Of a DNA stretch of 64,000 nt, positions 14,844-23,256 are shown in pieces. The position numbers and the translations under genes are program-made. This DNA comes from Mesonia ostreae (GTDB lineage: Bacteria; Bacteroidota; Bacteroidia; Flavobacteriales; Flavobacteriaceae): positions 43,733-107,732 of the forward strand of contig NZ_JAVRBG010000011.1 in the NCBI RefSeq assembly GCF_031845265.1, written 5' to 3'. Under the pieces are notes generated by a model that saw only the letters and a list, made by a program, of their open reading frames with translations, did not search any database and was not told the origin of the DNA. Positions within the stretch are counted from its first letter, which is position 1, and every line of letters begins with the position of its first letter.

Positions 14844-15484
14844 TTGAATTTCTTTTGTAGAGGTAGAGCATAAACACAGGTAAAACCTTCAAATTCTAGA
14901 TAATCAATAATAAAGGTTTCTTCTTTTCCCTTATAATTTACTTTGGCTGTAGTTTTACTTTGATCAAAATCAAAATCTTCTATATATATATGATGCAAAA
15001 ACAGCAATCCAGGAATGCTCATACATTTATAAATAGATTCCTTTGCCCCCCAAACAATAGTTAGCTTTCTTATGATGGCTTCATCGTTTGCCATCGTACG
15101 GTATTCTTTAAGCGGCGTAAACTTGTGCGCAATTTTCATGATTTTCTCCCGCTGCTTTTCTATATCAATACCAATGGGTTTATCGCTTATGATAATTCCT
15201 GCAAAGGTAAATGAATGTGTAATGGAAATATGTTTGCCATCTTTAAGGTGAGGCTTTCCGTTATCATCATAATACAAATCATGATCTGTATAGCCTTCCG
15301 CAGCCAATAAATGTCTAATACTCATAAAACCTCTACGATGGAGGTCGCTTTTCATACCATCTACTCGATTTTGGCAATGTGAGGTTAATTGAATACCATT
15401 ACTAAGCCACTCAAAACTTTCTTCTATCTTCCAAATGAGAACTTTAGTAGATTCATCAATTGTTATTGTTTTGTAAAGAGCCAT
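14840..15484 (-). CDS. 4'-phosphopantetheinyl transferase superfamily protein
   Basis: 214 residues, Sfp-type length. It shows the two Mg2+/CoA motifs: GIDIE (105-109) and WGAKESIYK (145-153), plus ISITHSF before them, where the His packs on CoA. The enzyme moves the phosphopantetheine arm from CoA to the serine of acyl or peptidyl carrier proteins. Which carrier it serves is not evident here. It is the first gene of the seven-gene minus-strand operon and shares a narrow divergent promoter region with ahcY. The C terminus overlaps GGGP synthase by four bases. Confidence 0.93.
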   Translation of the reverse strand: MALYKTITIDESTKVLIWKIEESFEWLSNGIQLTSHCQNRVDGMKSDLHRRGFMSIRHLLAAEGYTDHDLYYDDNGKPHLKDGKHISITHSFTFAGIIISDKPIGIDIEKQREKIMKIAHKFTPLKEYRTMANDEAIIRKLTIVWGAKESIYKCMSIPGLLFLHHIYIEDFDFDQSKTTAKVNYKGKEETFIIDYLEFEGFTCVYALPLQKKFK

Positions 15485-15504
15485 GGGTTTAAGTAGATAT
15501 TATG

Positions 15505-15512
15505 TATTTTTG
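15505..15512 (+). promoter_or_regulatory. -7 element for ahcY
   Basis: TATTTTTG matches TAnnTTTG and places the transcript start near 15518. That excludes the in-frame ATG at 15502 and supports the ATG at 15547 as the ahcY start. Confidence 0.65.
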
Positions 15513-15533
15513 TAAGACAAAATTGCTTAATAA

Positions 15534-15541
15534 CAAATATA
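15534..15541 (-). promoter_or_regulatory. -7 element for the PPTase operon
   Basis: TATATTTG on the minus strand, 50 bp before the PPTase start. It overlaps the ahcY leader, so the two divergent promoters are interleaved. Confidence 0.6.
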
Positions 15542-15546
15542 AGAAT

Positions 15547-16863
15547 ATGAGTACGAAAACGGTAACATACACACCATATAAAGTTAAAGATATTTCTCTA
15601 GCGGCATGGGGTAGAAAAGAAATGGAGCTTGCTGAAGCAGAAATGCCAGGATTAATGTCTTTAAGAGAAGAATACAAAGACGAGCAACCTCTTAAGGGAG
15701 CAAGAATTGCTGGATGTTTACATATGACGATTCAAACTGCGGTTTTAATTGAAACACTTACCGCTTTGGGAGCTGAAGTAACCTGGAGCTCTTGTAATAT
15801 TTTCTCTACCCAAGATCAAGCTGCTGCTGCCATTGCAGATAGTGGTGTTTCAGTTTATGCTTGGAAAGGGATGACCGAAGAAGAATTTGACTGGTGTATT
15901 GAACAAACATTATTTTTTGGAGAAGATCGCAAGCCTTTAAATATGATTTTAGATGATGGTGGAGATTTGACCAATATGGTTTTAGACCGTTATCCAGAAA
16001 TGGCAAAAGATATTAAAGGCCTTTCTGAAGAAACTACTACTGGTGTTCACCGTTTGTATGAGCGTATGAAAAACGGAACGCTTCCTATGCCAGCGATTAA
16101 TGTTAACGATTCAGTTACCAAATCTAAATTTGATAATAAATATGGATGTCGTGAAAGTGCTGTAGATGCAATTCGCCGTGCTACCGATGTGATGCTCGCA
16201 GGAAAACGCGTAGTGGTTTGTGGCTATGGTGATGTTGGTAAAGGTACTGCTGCTTCATTTAAAGGAGCTGGTTCTATTGTAACGGTAACAGAAATTGATC
16301 CTATTTGTGCTTTACAAGCTGCAATGGATGGTTTTGAAGTAAAGAAATTAGAAAACGTATTATCTAAAGCAGATATCGTTATTACTACTACCGGAAATAA
16401 AGACATTGTAAGAGGAGAACATTTTGAAGCGATGAAAGACAAGACCATCGTTTGTAATATTGGCCACTTTGATAATGAAATTGCCGTATCTTGGTTAAAT
16501 GACAACTTTGGCGATACCAAAGATGAGATTAAACCTCAAGTTGATAAGTATACCGTTAATGGAAAAGATATTATTTTATTGGCAGAAGGTAGATTGGTGA
16601 ATCTTGGTTGCGCTACTGGTCATCCTAGTTTTGTGATGAGTAACTCATTTACTAATCAAACTTTAGCGCAGATTGAGCTTTGGAAAAATACTGATAAGTA
16701 TAAAAATGAAGTTTATATGCTGCCTAAGCACTTAGATGAAAAGGTAGCAAAATTACACTTAGAAAAAATTGGAGTAGAGCTTACTGATTTGTCTCAAGAG
16801 CAAGCAGAATATATTGGAGTGGAAGTAAAAGGTCCTTACAAACCAGAATATTACAGATATTAA
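15547..16863 (+). CDS. ahcY: Adenosylhomocysteinase
   Basis: 438 residues from the ATG at 15547 (MSTKTVTYTPYKVKDISL); the in-frame ATG at 15502 lies upstream of the promoter's expected start. The enzyme hydrolyses S-adenosylhomocysteine to adenosine and homocysteine, relieving product inhibition of methyltransferases. Motifs: HMTIQTAVLIETL, the substrate segment DDGGDLT, NDSVTKSKFDN, the NAD loop VVCGYGDVGKGTA, HPSFVMSNSFTNQ, and the C-terminal KPEYYRY that reaches into the neighbouring subunit. Length is normal for the bacterial tetramer. Followed by a strong terminator. Confidence 0.98.
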   Translation: MSTKTVTYTPYKVKDISLAAWGRKEMELAEAEMPGLMSLREEYKDEQPLKGARIAGCLHMTIQTAVLIETLTALGAEVTWSSCNIFSTQDQAAAAIADSGVSVYAWKGMTEEEFDWCIEQTLFFGEDRKPLNMILDDGGDLTNMVLDRYPEMAKDIKGLSEETTTGVHRLYERMKNGTLPMPAINVNDSVTKSKFDNKYGCRESAVDAIRRATDVMLAGKRVVVCGYGDVGKGTAASFKGAGSIVTVTEIDPICALQAAMDGFEVKKLENVLSKADIVITTTGNKDIVRGEHFEAMKDKTIVCNIGHFDNEIAVSWLNDNFGDTKDEIKPQVDKYTVNGKDIILLAEGRLVNLGCATGHPSFVMSNSFTNQTLAQIELWKNTDKYKNEVYMLPKHLDEKVAKLHLEKIGVELTDLSQEQAEYIGVEVKGPYKPEYYRY

Positions 16864-16886
16864 TTAAATGGTATAACACCAAATAC

Positions 16887-16922
16887 AAAAATCCCTTCAA
16901 GCAATCTTGAAGGGATTTTTTA
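16887..16922 (+). terminator. Intrinsic terminator of ahcY
   Basis: A stem of about 14 bp (16887-16901 with 16906-16920) with a CAAT loop, followed by Ts. Confidence 0.88.
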
Positions 16923-16952
16923 GTTTAAAAAAGACTTTGAACTTAACGCATA

Positions 16953-16984
16953 AAAAAACCTTCAGCAAAAACTGAAGGTTTTTT
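16953..16984 (-). terminator. Intrinsic terminator of the L21-L27 operon
   Basis: A 13-bp stem (16953-16965 with 16972-16984) flanked by A/T runs, 18 bp beyond the rpmA stop. Separate from the ahcY terminator, so the convergent units each have their own. Confidence 0.85.
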
Positions 16985-17001
16985 ATCCTATAAAGAAAAT
17001 A

Positions 17002-17262
17002 CTAAGCTTCAAACGGTTCAATAGAAACGTATGATTTGTTATTTCCTTTTTTTGCAAATTTTACAACACCGTCAACTTTGGCGTGTAATGTATGGTCTTT
17101 TCCTGCATACACATTATCCCCAGGATTATGTGCAGTACCTCTTTGTCTTACGATGATATTTCCTGCAATAGCAGCTTGTCCACCAAAAATCTTAACGCCT
17201 AAACGTTTCGATTCTGATTCTCTACCGTTTTTAGAACTACCAACTCCTTTCTTGTGAGCCAT
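17002..17262 (-). CDS. rpmA: 50S ribosomal protein L27
   Basis: 86 residues with the invariant MAHKKGVGSSKNGRESESKRLGVK start, FGGQ, and RQRGTAHNPGDNVYAGKDHTL. The flexible N-terminal tail reaches the peptidyl transferase centre; no Firmicutes-type cleavable extension is present. It lies 22 bp downstream of rplU in the usual L21-L27 pair. Confidence 0.99.
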   Translation of the reverse strand: MAHKKGVGSSKNGRESESKRLGVKIFGGQAAIAGNIIVRQRGTAHNPGDNVYAGKDHTLHAKVDGVVKFAKKGNNKSYVSIEPFEA

Positions 17263-17284
17263 AGGTTTATAATTTTAAAAGTTA

Positions 17285-17761
17285 TTATTTACTTAGAGCT
17301 TCAATTAGCTCTGCTTTCTTTAAAGAAGAGTAACCTTCTAAGCCTTTTTCTTTGGCCATTTCTCTAAGCTCTGCCACAGTATGGTTGCTTAAATCATTGT
17401 CCTCTTTAGGCTTTTCTTCCTTCTTTTTCGTTTCCGTTTTCTTTTCTCCTTTAAGAGAAATATCACCGATAACAATTTCTGTTAAAGATTGACGGTGACC
17501 ATTTTTTACACGGTAACCTTTACGTCTTTTCTTTTTAAATACGATTACTTTATCTCCTTTTAGGTGACGTGTAATCTTGGCTCCAACAAGAGCTCCTTCT
17601 ATAGCCGGGGCGCCTAAAGTAATGTCATCTCCGTTTCCTGCTAAAAGAACTTTATCGAAAGATACTGAATCTCCCTCTTCTCCTGCTAAACGATGAACAA
17701 AAACTTTTTGGTCTTTTGCAACCTTAAATTGCTGCCCTGCTATCTCTACAATTGCGTACAT
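17285..17761 (-). CDS. rplU: 50S ribosomal protein L21 with C-terminal SAP/Rho-N-like extension
   Basis: 158 residues. The first ~100 are canonical L21 (MYAIVEIAGQQFKVAKDQ, KRRKGYRVKNGHRQ, LTEIVIGDI). This is followed by a Lys/Glu-rich linker (~102-122) and a helical C-terminal module, LSNHTVAELREMAKEKGLEGYSSLKKAELIEAL, with the spacing of a Rho-N or SAP/HeH nucleic-acid-binding motif. Typical L21 is near 103 residues, so about 55 are extra. Extensions of this kind are known from Bacteroidota; their role is not established to my knowledge. Expression is from a well-formed promoter at 17799. Confidence 0.97.
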   Translation of the reverse strand: MYAIVEIAGQQFKVAKDQKVFVHRLAGEEGDSVSFDKVLLAGNGDDITLGAPAIEGALVGAKITRHLKGDKVIVFKKKRRKGYRVKNGHRQSLTEIVIGDISLKGEKKTETKKKEEKPKEDNDLSNHTVAELREMAKEKGLEGYSSLKKAELIEALSK

Positions 17762-17798
17762 AGCGTAATTTTATTAAAAATTTTGTTTAAAATGGATG

Positions 17799-17806
17799 CA
17801 AATATA
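17799..17806 (-). promoter_or_regulatory. Promoter of rplU-rpmA
   Basis: TATATTTG (minus strand) with a TTG 19 bp upstream (17826-17828 on the complement), a full match to the Bacteroidota -33/-7 consensus. Confidence 0.72.
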
Positions 17807-17911
17807 CCTATAAATCTTTAACCCACAAATCTATTATATATAAAATTACAAGAGATTCTAAAAAGGAAAAACTATTTTCTAAGCAGCTTTCGCTTTTTTG
17901 TGTGAATAAAC

Positions 17912-18382
17912 CTATCGACCGGCTATTTTTTCATTGGTTTTCTTGGTGTTCCAACTCGTTTTAAAAAGCTGCATAAAAGAAAGTGTAAACACTAATGAAG
18001 TAGCAAACCCCATGGTTGCCACCACGAAAAGTAACATCGCAACGCTTGTATTGTTATCATTTTGCCAACCTTTTAAAATTTCACTAAGGAAAGTATCATC
18101 AAAATTAGTGGCATAAATCCCAAAAAATAAAGTAAAAATAAAGGTGGCCAAAAAACCAGCAACAAGACCTGCCATAAATCCTTTCTGGTATTTAAACTTT
18201 GCTCCTTTATATTCGTAATAACTTTTAATACATAAATATATACCAGCACCAGTAATTACACCATTGAATAAACTAAAAATAGGTTTAGTGTGTAAATCTA
18301 ATAAGGACAAGAGTAAAAAATAAATAATTAAAGCTGCTGCTATTAACAATCCGAAGCGAATTGGTATAGATTGGTTTTTCAT
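17912..18382 (-). CDS. DUF4199 family membrane protein
   Basis: 156 residues with four hydrophobic helices (about 10-30, 35-52, 68-92 and 112-138). The segments SLFNGVITGAGIYLCIKSYYEYKGAKFKYQKGFMAGLVAG and the acidic loop LSEILKGWQND match the DUF4199 family of Bacteroidota inner membrane proteins. No enzymatic residues stand out and the function is unknown. It is monocistronic, with its own upstream -7 element, and divergent from the M16 peptidase pair. Confidence 0.82.
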   Translation of the reverse strand: MKNQSIPIRFGLLIAAALIIYFLLLSLLDLHTKPIFSLFNGVITGAGIYLCIKSYYEYKGAKFKYQKGFMAGLVAGFLATFIFTLFFGIYATNFDDTFLSEILKGWQNDNNTSVAMLLFVVATMGFATSLVFTLSFMQLFKTSWNTKKTNEKIAGR

Positions 18383-18459
18383 AATAATTTTATTTAAGTC
18401 TAAATTTCTAAAAAATTGCTGAATCCAATAGGCAACATATTGTTAATTTATGTGAAAAT

Positions 18460-18467
18460 CAAAGATA
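18460..18467 (-). promoter_or_regulatory. -7 element for the DUF4199 gene
   Basis: TATCTTTG on the minus strand, about 78 bp before the start codon. Confidence 0.5.
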
Positions 18468-18516
18468 AATTTAGGGATGTTTTTAAAATTCCTCCCATTT
18501 TTATGTAACAAAATGG

Positions 18517-18524
18517 TATTTTTG
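18517..18524 (+). promoter_or_regulatory. -7 element for the M16 peptidase pair
   Basis: TATTTTTG on the plus strand, 33 bp before the first M16 start codon. No clear -33 TTG. Confidence 0.55.
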
Positions 18525-18557
18525 AATACTTATTTAAAAAACTTAAAATAATTAAAA

Positions 18558-19883
18558 ATGATTAGAAAAATTAGCTCAGCTTTTTGTGCTCTATTCTTAA
18601 CTTTTTCTGGCTTTGCTCAAGAGGTGGAATACACAGAGTATGATTTAGACAATGGCCTACATGTTATTTTGCATCAGGACAATACTGCTCCCGTAGTTAC
18701 GGTAGGAGTAATGTACCACGTAGGGGCAAAAAACGAAGTAGAAGGAAGAACAGGTTTTGCCCACTTCTTTGAACACCTTTTATTTGAAGGAACAGAAAAT
18801 ATTGCGCGTGGAGAATGGTTTAACATTGTTGCCGCTAACGGCGGAAGCAATAACGCCAACACCACGGCAGACAGAACTTACTATTACGAGACTTTCCCGT
18901 CTAATAACTTAGAATTAGGATTATGGATGGAATCAGAAAGAATGGTTCATCCAGTCATCAATCAAATTGGAGTAGATACTCAAAACGAAGTGGTGAAAGA
19001 AGAAAAGAGATCTAGAGTAGATAATGCACCTTACGGTAAGATTATTTATGGCACAGGAATCAACCATTACATGTTTAAAAAGCATCCTTACAAAAACACC
19101 GTTATTGGTACAATGGAAGATTTAGATGCAGCAGAATTGGATGAGTTTAAGGCATTTTTTGATAAATTCTACGGACCTAATAATGCTACCTTAGTGATTG
19201 CTGGTGATATAGACACTAAGGACACCAAAGAAATGATCAAAAAGTACTTTGCTGGTATTCCAAGAGGAGCAGAAGTTGATCCTGTAAATATTAAAGAAGA
19301 TCCTATCAAGTCTACAATAACGGCTAAAGAGTATGACAGTAATATTCAAATTCCTGCTAAACTATACGTATATAGAACTCCAGCAATGAATGAAAGAGAC
19401 GCTTATGTTTTAGATATGGTTTCTTCTATTTTAACCGATGGAAAAAGTTCTCGTATGTATAAAACCATGGTAGACGATAAAAAAGAAGCACTACAAGTAC
19501 TTGCATTTCCTAGAGCTCAAGAAGATTATGGAATGTATGTAATAGGAGCTTTGGCAATGGGAGAGACTCCTTTAGAAACTTTAGGAACTTCTATTGATGA
19601 GGAAATTAAAAAGCTTAAAACGGAATTGATTTCAGAAAATGAATACCAAAAACTTCAAAATAAATTTGAAAACAATTTTGTAAACTCTAACAGTAGCGTA
19701 CAGGGAATTGCTTCTTCTCTAGCAACCTACCACACACTTTACGGAGATACAGATCTTATCAATAAAGAAATCGAAATCTATAGAGGAATTACAAGAGAAG
19801 ACATTAAAAAAGTAGCTAATGAGTATCTAAAAGAGAATCAACGTTTAGACTTAGACTACTTACCTACTCCAGATTCTGAATAA
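18558..19883 (+). CDS. Exported M16 zinc peptidase, catalytic subunit
   Basis: 441 residues. A Sec signal peptide (MIRKISSAFCALFLTFSGFAQ) sends it to the periplasm. The inverted zinc motif H69-F-F-E72-H73 (GFAHFFEHLLFEGT) is intact, and the distal zinc ligand Glu is within NEVVKEEKRS (~146-150). Two M16 half-domains are seen (about 25-220 and 230-440), with ...VIAGDIDTKDTKEMIKKYF at the junction. Such pitrilysin-like proteins degrade peptides and work as heterodimers with a non-catalytic partner. Here the partner lies 18 bp downstream. The peptide substrate is unknown. Confidence 0.94.
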   Translation: MIRKISSAFCALFLTFSGFAQEVEYTEYDLDNGLHVILHQDNTAPVVTVGVMYHVGAKNEVEGRTGFAHFFEHLLFEGTENIARGEWFNIVAANGGSNNANTTADRTYYYETFPSNNLELGLWMESERMVHPVINQIGVDTQNEVVKEEKRSRVDNAPYGKIIYGTGINHYMFKKHPYKNTVIGTMEDLDAAELDEFKAFFDKFYGPNNATLVIAGDIDTKDTKEMIKKYFAGIPRGAEVDPVNIKEDPIKSTITAKEYDSNIQIPAKLYVYRTPAMNERDAYVLDMVSSILTDGKSSRMYKTMVDDKKEALQVLAFPRAQEDYGMYVIGALAMGETPLETLGTSIDEEIKKLKTELISENEYQKLQNKFENNFVNSNSSVQGIASSLATYHTLYGDTDLINKEIEIYRGITREDIKKVANEYLKENQRLDLDYLPTPDSE

Positions 19884-19901
19884 TTTTAAAAAAGCAAAAC
19901 A

Positions 19902-21968
19902 ATGAAATTTAAATTATATCCACTATTTATTATGTGCCTTATGGTCTTTGGAGCGCAAGCCCAAGTAGATCGTTCTAAGCAACCTCAACCAGGTCCGGCA
20001 CCAAAAATTAACTTAAATAAACCAGCTTCTTTCAAATTAGATAACGGTTTAAAAGTTATGGTAGTAGAAAACCATAAACTTCCTAGAGTTAGTGCAAGTT
20101 TAATTATAGACAATAAACCAAATTCCGAAGGAAATAAAGAAGGTGTGAAAGCTCTTTATAGCGCCATGATGGGAACGGGAACCAATAGTATGTCTAAAGA
20201 CGATTTTAATGAACGAATCGATTTTTTAGGCGCCAATGTGAACTACAGTACCCAAGGAGCTTCAGCAAGATCTTTATCTAAGTTCTTCCCAGAAGTTTTG
20301 GAATTAATGGCTCAAGGATTATTAGATCCTAAGTTTGATGCAGAAGAGTTTGAAACTCAAAAAGACCGTCTTATTGAAGGAATTAAAAGTAATGCTAAAA
20401 GTGCTGGGGTAATTGCTAGCAATGTTAGCCAAGCTTTAGCCTATGGTAAAAATCACCCATACGGGGAATTCGCTACAGAAGCTTCTGCAGAGAAAGTGAC
20501 TTTGGCAGACGTGAACAAATATTATGAAAACTACATTTCTCCAAAAAACGCTTACTTAGTAGTCGTTGGAGACATCAAAGAAAGAGATGTAAAGAAATTA
20601 GTAAGAAAGCTATTTAGTGACTGGCAAGCAGATGTTCCTCCTTCAGGATCTTTACCAAGCCTTCCTAAAGTGCAGTACACCCAAATTAATTTTGTAGATG
20701 TTCCCAATGCAGTACAGAGTGAATTGTATGTTCAAAACACGATTGACTTAAAAATGGCAGATGAGGATTACTTCCCAGTATTGGTAACTAACCAAATTTT
20801 AGGAGGTAGCTTCGGAAGTTATTTGAATATGAATTTACGTGAAAAGAACGGTTATACATATGGAGCGAGAACTTCTACGGGAGATGACAAGTATGCAAGT
20901 AGATTTTATGCTTCGGCAAGTGTTAGAAATGCGGTAACAGATAGTGCTATCGTTGAAACCTTTAAAGAAATTAAGCGTATCAAATCAGAAAAAGTTTCTT
21001 ACGAGGATTTAAGCAATGCCAAAAACAAATTTGCGGGAGATTTCGTATTAAGATTAGAGCGTCCCTCAACGATTGCGAGCTATGCCTTAAATATTGAAAC
21101 AGAAAATCTTCCTTCTGATTTCTATACGCAGTTCCTAAAAAAGATCAATGCGGTTACACAAGAAGACATTATGAGAGTAGCCAATAAATACTACAAAACA
21201 GATAAAATGCAGATTGTAGTTGCTGGAAAAGGTGCAGAAGTTTTAACAAACTTAGAAAATGTAAAGATTGACGGAAAAAAGACACCTATTTTCTTTTTCA
21301 ACAAAGAAGGTGAAAAAGTCGAAAGACCAGTGTACACCAAGGAAGTACCAGAAGGTGTGAGTGTTAAAACTGTTTATGAGGATTATATTAAAGCGGTAGG
21401 AGGCGAAAAAGCAACTAAAGCAGTAAAAAGTATAGTTTCTACAGGAAGTGCTTCTGTACAAGGGATGAACCTTAGCTACAGCAGCAAAAACACCGCAGAT
21501 GGCAAAAGTCTTACCTTGGTACAAATGAACGGTATGACATTGAGCAAACAAGTATTTGATGGTGAAACTGGTTATACTGAAGCTCAAGGGCAGCGTATGG
21601 ATTATACCGAAGATCAAATTATCGCAGCCAAAAGAGATGCTAAATTATTTACTGAGTTGGAAGCGTCTGCAAGCGATAAGCTTACCGGAATTGAAGTTGT
21701 AGATGGGGAAGATGCATATGTTATAGAAACTTCTAAAGACTCTAAAAATTACTACAGCACCAAAACTGGTCTTAAACTACAAACCGTGACTACGGTTTCT
21801 CAAGGAGACCAGTCTATGACCACCACTATGGGATACGATGATTACAAAACGGTAGAAGGAGTAAAGCTACCACATTTAATCTCTATTAATATGGGGCCAC
21901 AAACGATTGAGGTAAGCATGAACCAAGTAGAATTAAACAAAGGAGTTAGCGACGCCGACTTTAAGTAA
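19902..21968 (+). CDS. Exported M16-like non-catalytic subunit with LolA-like C-terminal domain
   Basis: 688 residues. A Sec signal peptide (to AQA) precedes two M16 half-domains (~35-460). The position of the zinc motif reads GVKALYSAMMGTGT, so the HxxEH residues are lost and the subunit cannot bind zinc. This matches the inactive partner of M16 heterodimers, which still supplies the Arg/Tyr pair (NLREKNGYTYGAR) completing the active site. An extra ~200-residue C-terminal region (YIKAVGGEKATKAVKSIVSTGSASVQGM ... DYKTVEGVKLPHLISI) has the repeats of outer membrane lipoprotein-sorting LolA-like domains. Followed by a terminator. Confidence 0.9.
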   Translation: MKFKLYPLFIMCLMVFGAQAQVDRSKQPQPGPAPKINLNKPASFKLDNGLKVMVVENHKLPRVSASLIIDNKPNSEGNKEGVKALYSAMMGTGTNSMSKDDFNERIDFLGANVNYSTQGASARSLSKFFPEVLELMAQGLLDPKFDAEEFETQKDRLIEGIKSNAKSAGVIASNVSQALAYGKNHPYGEFATEASAEKVTLADVNKYYENYISPKNAYLVVVGDIKERDVKKLVRKLFSDWQADVPPSGSLPSLPKVQYTQINFVDVPNAVQSELYVQNTIDLKMADEDYFPVLVTNQILGGSFGSYLNMNLREKNGYTYGARTSTGDDKYASRFYASASVRNAVTDSAIVETFKEIKRIKSEKVSYEDLSNAKNKFAGDFVLRLERPSTIASYALNIETENLPSDFYTQFLKKINAVTQEDIMRVANKYYKTDKMQIVVAGKGAEVLTNLENVKIDGKKTPIFFFNKEGEKVERPVYTKEVPEGVSVKTVYEDYIKAVGGEKATKAVKSIVSTGSASVQGMNLSYSSKNTADGKSLTLVQMNGMTLSKQVFDGETGYTEAQGQRMDYTEDQIIAAKRDAKLFTELEASASDKLTGIEVVDGEDAYVIETSKDSKNYYSTKTGLKLQTVTTVSQGDQSMTTTMGYDDYKTVEGVKLPHLISINMGPQTIEVSMNQVELNKGVSDADFK

Positions 21969-21988
21969 CCTTCTTATTCAATTAAATT

Positions 21989-22024
21989 AACCGACTTTAG
22001 TTTCGACTATAGTCGGTTTTTTTT
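21989..22024 (+). terminator. Intrinsic terminator of the M16 operon
   Basis: AACCGACT (21989-21996) pairs with AGTCGGTT (22011-22018); the stem is followed by eight Ts. Confidence 0.85.
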
Positions 22025-22226
22025 ATTGCTTTACGGAAGAAATTCTCCGAAGAATTAATGATGATATGTAAAAAATATAATTAGCAATGCTGGCGAACTA
22101 CAACTATATTAGAAAGAGATCTCATTTTAAACCGCTTTATTGATCTCACGTACTTTTTATACTGAACGCTATACCATTATATAGAGAAAGATCTAAATAA
22201 ATCTGATGGATTGCAGCAAATAGTTT

Positions 22227-23114
22227 TTAGGCTTTAACCCTCCGCTTTTTGTTTGCAAAATAAACGCCAATTAAGATTACTATTCCGGAGACGGCTTGCC
22301 AAAAGCTAAAAATTTCTCCGTCTAAAACTCCCCAAGTTAAAGCCACCACAGGAATTAAATAAGTGACTGAAGTTGTAAACACTGGGTTAGAAAGTTGCAC
22401 CAATCTATTAAAAAGGATTTTTGCGATTCCCGTTCCAACAACAGAAAGAATGGCGATATAACCTATAGAAACTTGCACTTCTGGCTGCTGTAGCAACTCC
22501 GTTTTAAAGAAGCCTGAAAAATACAGTACAGCCAAAGACGGAAACAGTAAAATAATAAAGCAACCCACCGTAATACTCAAAGCTGGTACTTCTTGTAAAT
22601 ACTTTTTAATAATGTGTACATTAAAGCCATACATCGTAGTTGCAACCAAAGGTAAAAGCGCATACCAATAATTTTGATGCGTGTTCACAGTAGCTCCGCT
22701 TCCAATAAGGAAAATAGAACCCAACAATCCTACAAAAACTCCAATCACTTGATTCTTAGTAGATCGCACTGAAAAAATTAAAAACCCGATGATAATTGAT
22801 AAGATGGGAACGGTAGAATTTAAAATAGAAACAATGGCGCTATCAATTTCCAATTCCGCGAAAGCGAAAAGAAATGCAGGAAAAAACGAACCTAAAAGTC
22901 CAGAAACTACAATCCACTTCCATTGCTCCTTTTTGATTTTTTTGATACTCCTAAAACCAATAATAAGTAGAAAAATAGCAGCCAATGCAGTTCTTAAAGC
23001 CCCTAATTGAAGTGCGGTTAACCCCACCAATCCTTTTTTGATAAGAATAAAGGAACTTCCCCAAACCAAAGAAAGCAAGATTAGATATAACCATTTGTAA
23101 TGTGATTGCTGCAT
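22227..23114 (-). CDS. EamA/DMT-family transporter
   Basis: 295 residues with ten predicted helices in two EamA repeats (about 8-140 and 150-290). The first repeat begins with the family signature YLILLSLVWGSSFILIKKGL and contains LQLGALRTALAAI; the second ends GVLDGEIFSFWQAVSGIVILIGVYFANKKRR. Members export metabolites, amino acids or drugs; the substrate cannot be predicted. It is flanked by gaps of 142-258 bp and seems to be a single-gene unit. A TTCCGCGAAAGCG motif copy at 22854-22866 encodes part of FAFAELE. Confidence 0.88.
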   Translation of the reverse strand: MQQSHYKWLYLILLSLVWGSSFILIKKGLVGLTALQLGALRTALAAIFLLIIGFRSIKKIKKEQWKWIVVSGLLGSFFPAFLFAFAELEIDSAIVSILNSTVPILSIIIGFLIFSVRSTKNQVIGVFVGLLGSIFLIGSGATVNTHQNYWYALLPLVATTMYGFNVHIIKKYLQEVPALSITVGCFIILLFPSLAVLYFSGFFKTELLQQPEVQVSIGYIAILSVVGTGIAKILFNRLVQLSNPVFTTSVTYLIPVVALTWGVLDGEIFSFWQAVSGIVILIGVYFANKKRRVKA

Positions 23115-23222
23115 GCGTATTTTTTAGAAGCTGCAAAATTCATCATTATTTATGAACTGCCCTAACTTTTTAAAATCCAATTGTACTGTGGGTAAAGGCA
23201 AAAAAAAGGTTTACGCATAAAA

Positions 23223-23256
23223 AAGTCTCTCTTCTATCTCATTATTTAAGAGAAAA
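23223..23256 (-). terminator. Possible intrinsic terminator after gldD
   Basis: On the minus strand TTCTCTT pairs with AAGAGAG across a 14-nt loop and is followed by CTTTTTTA. Weak stem, long loop. Confidence 0.4.

Noticed and set aside
21252..21617. Minus-strand open frame of 121 codons
   Set aside because: Antisense to the M16 non-catalytic subunit, which has clear domain motifs across the same region.
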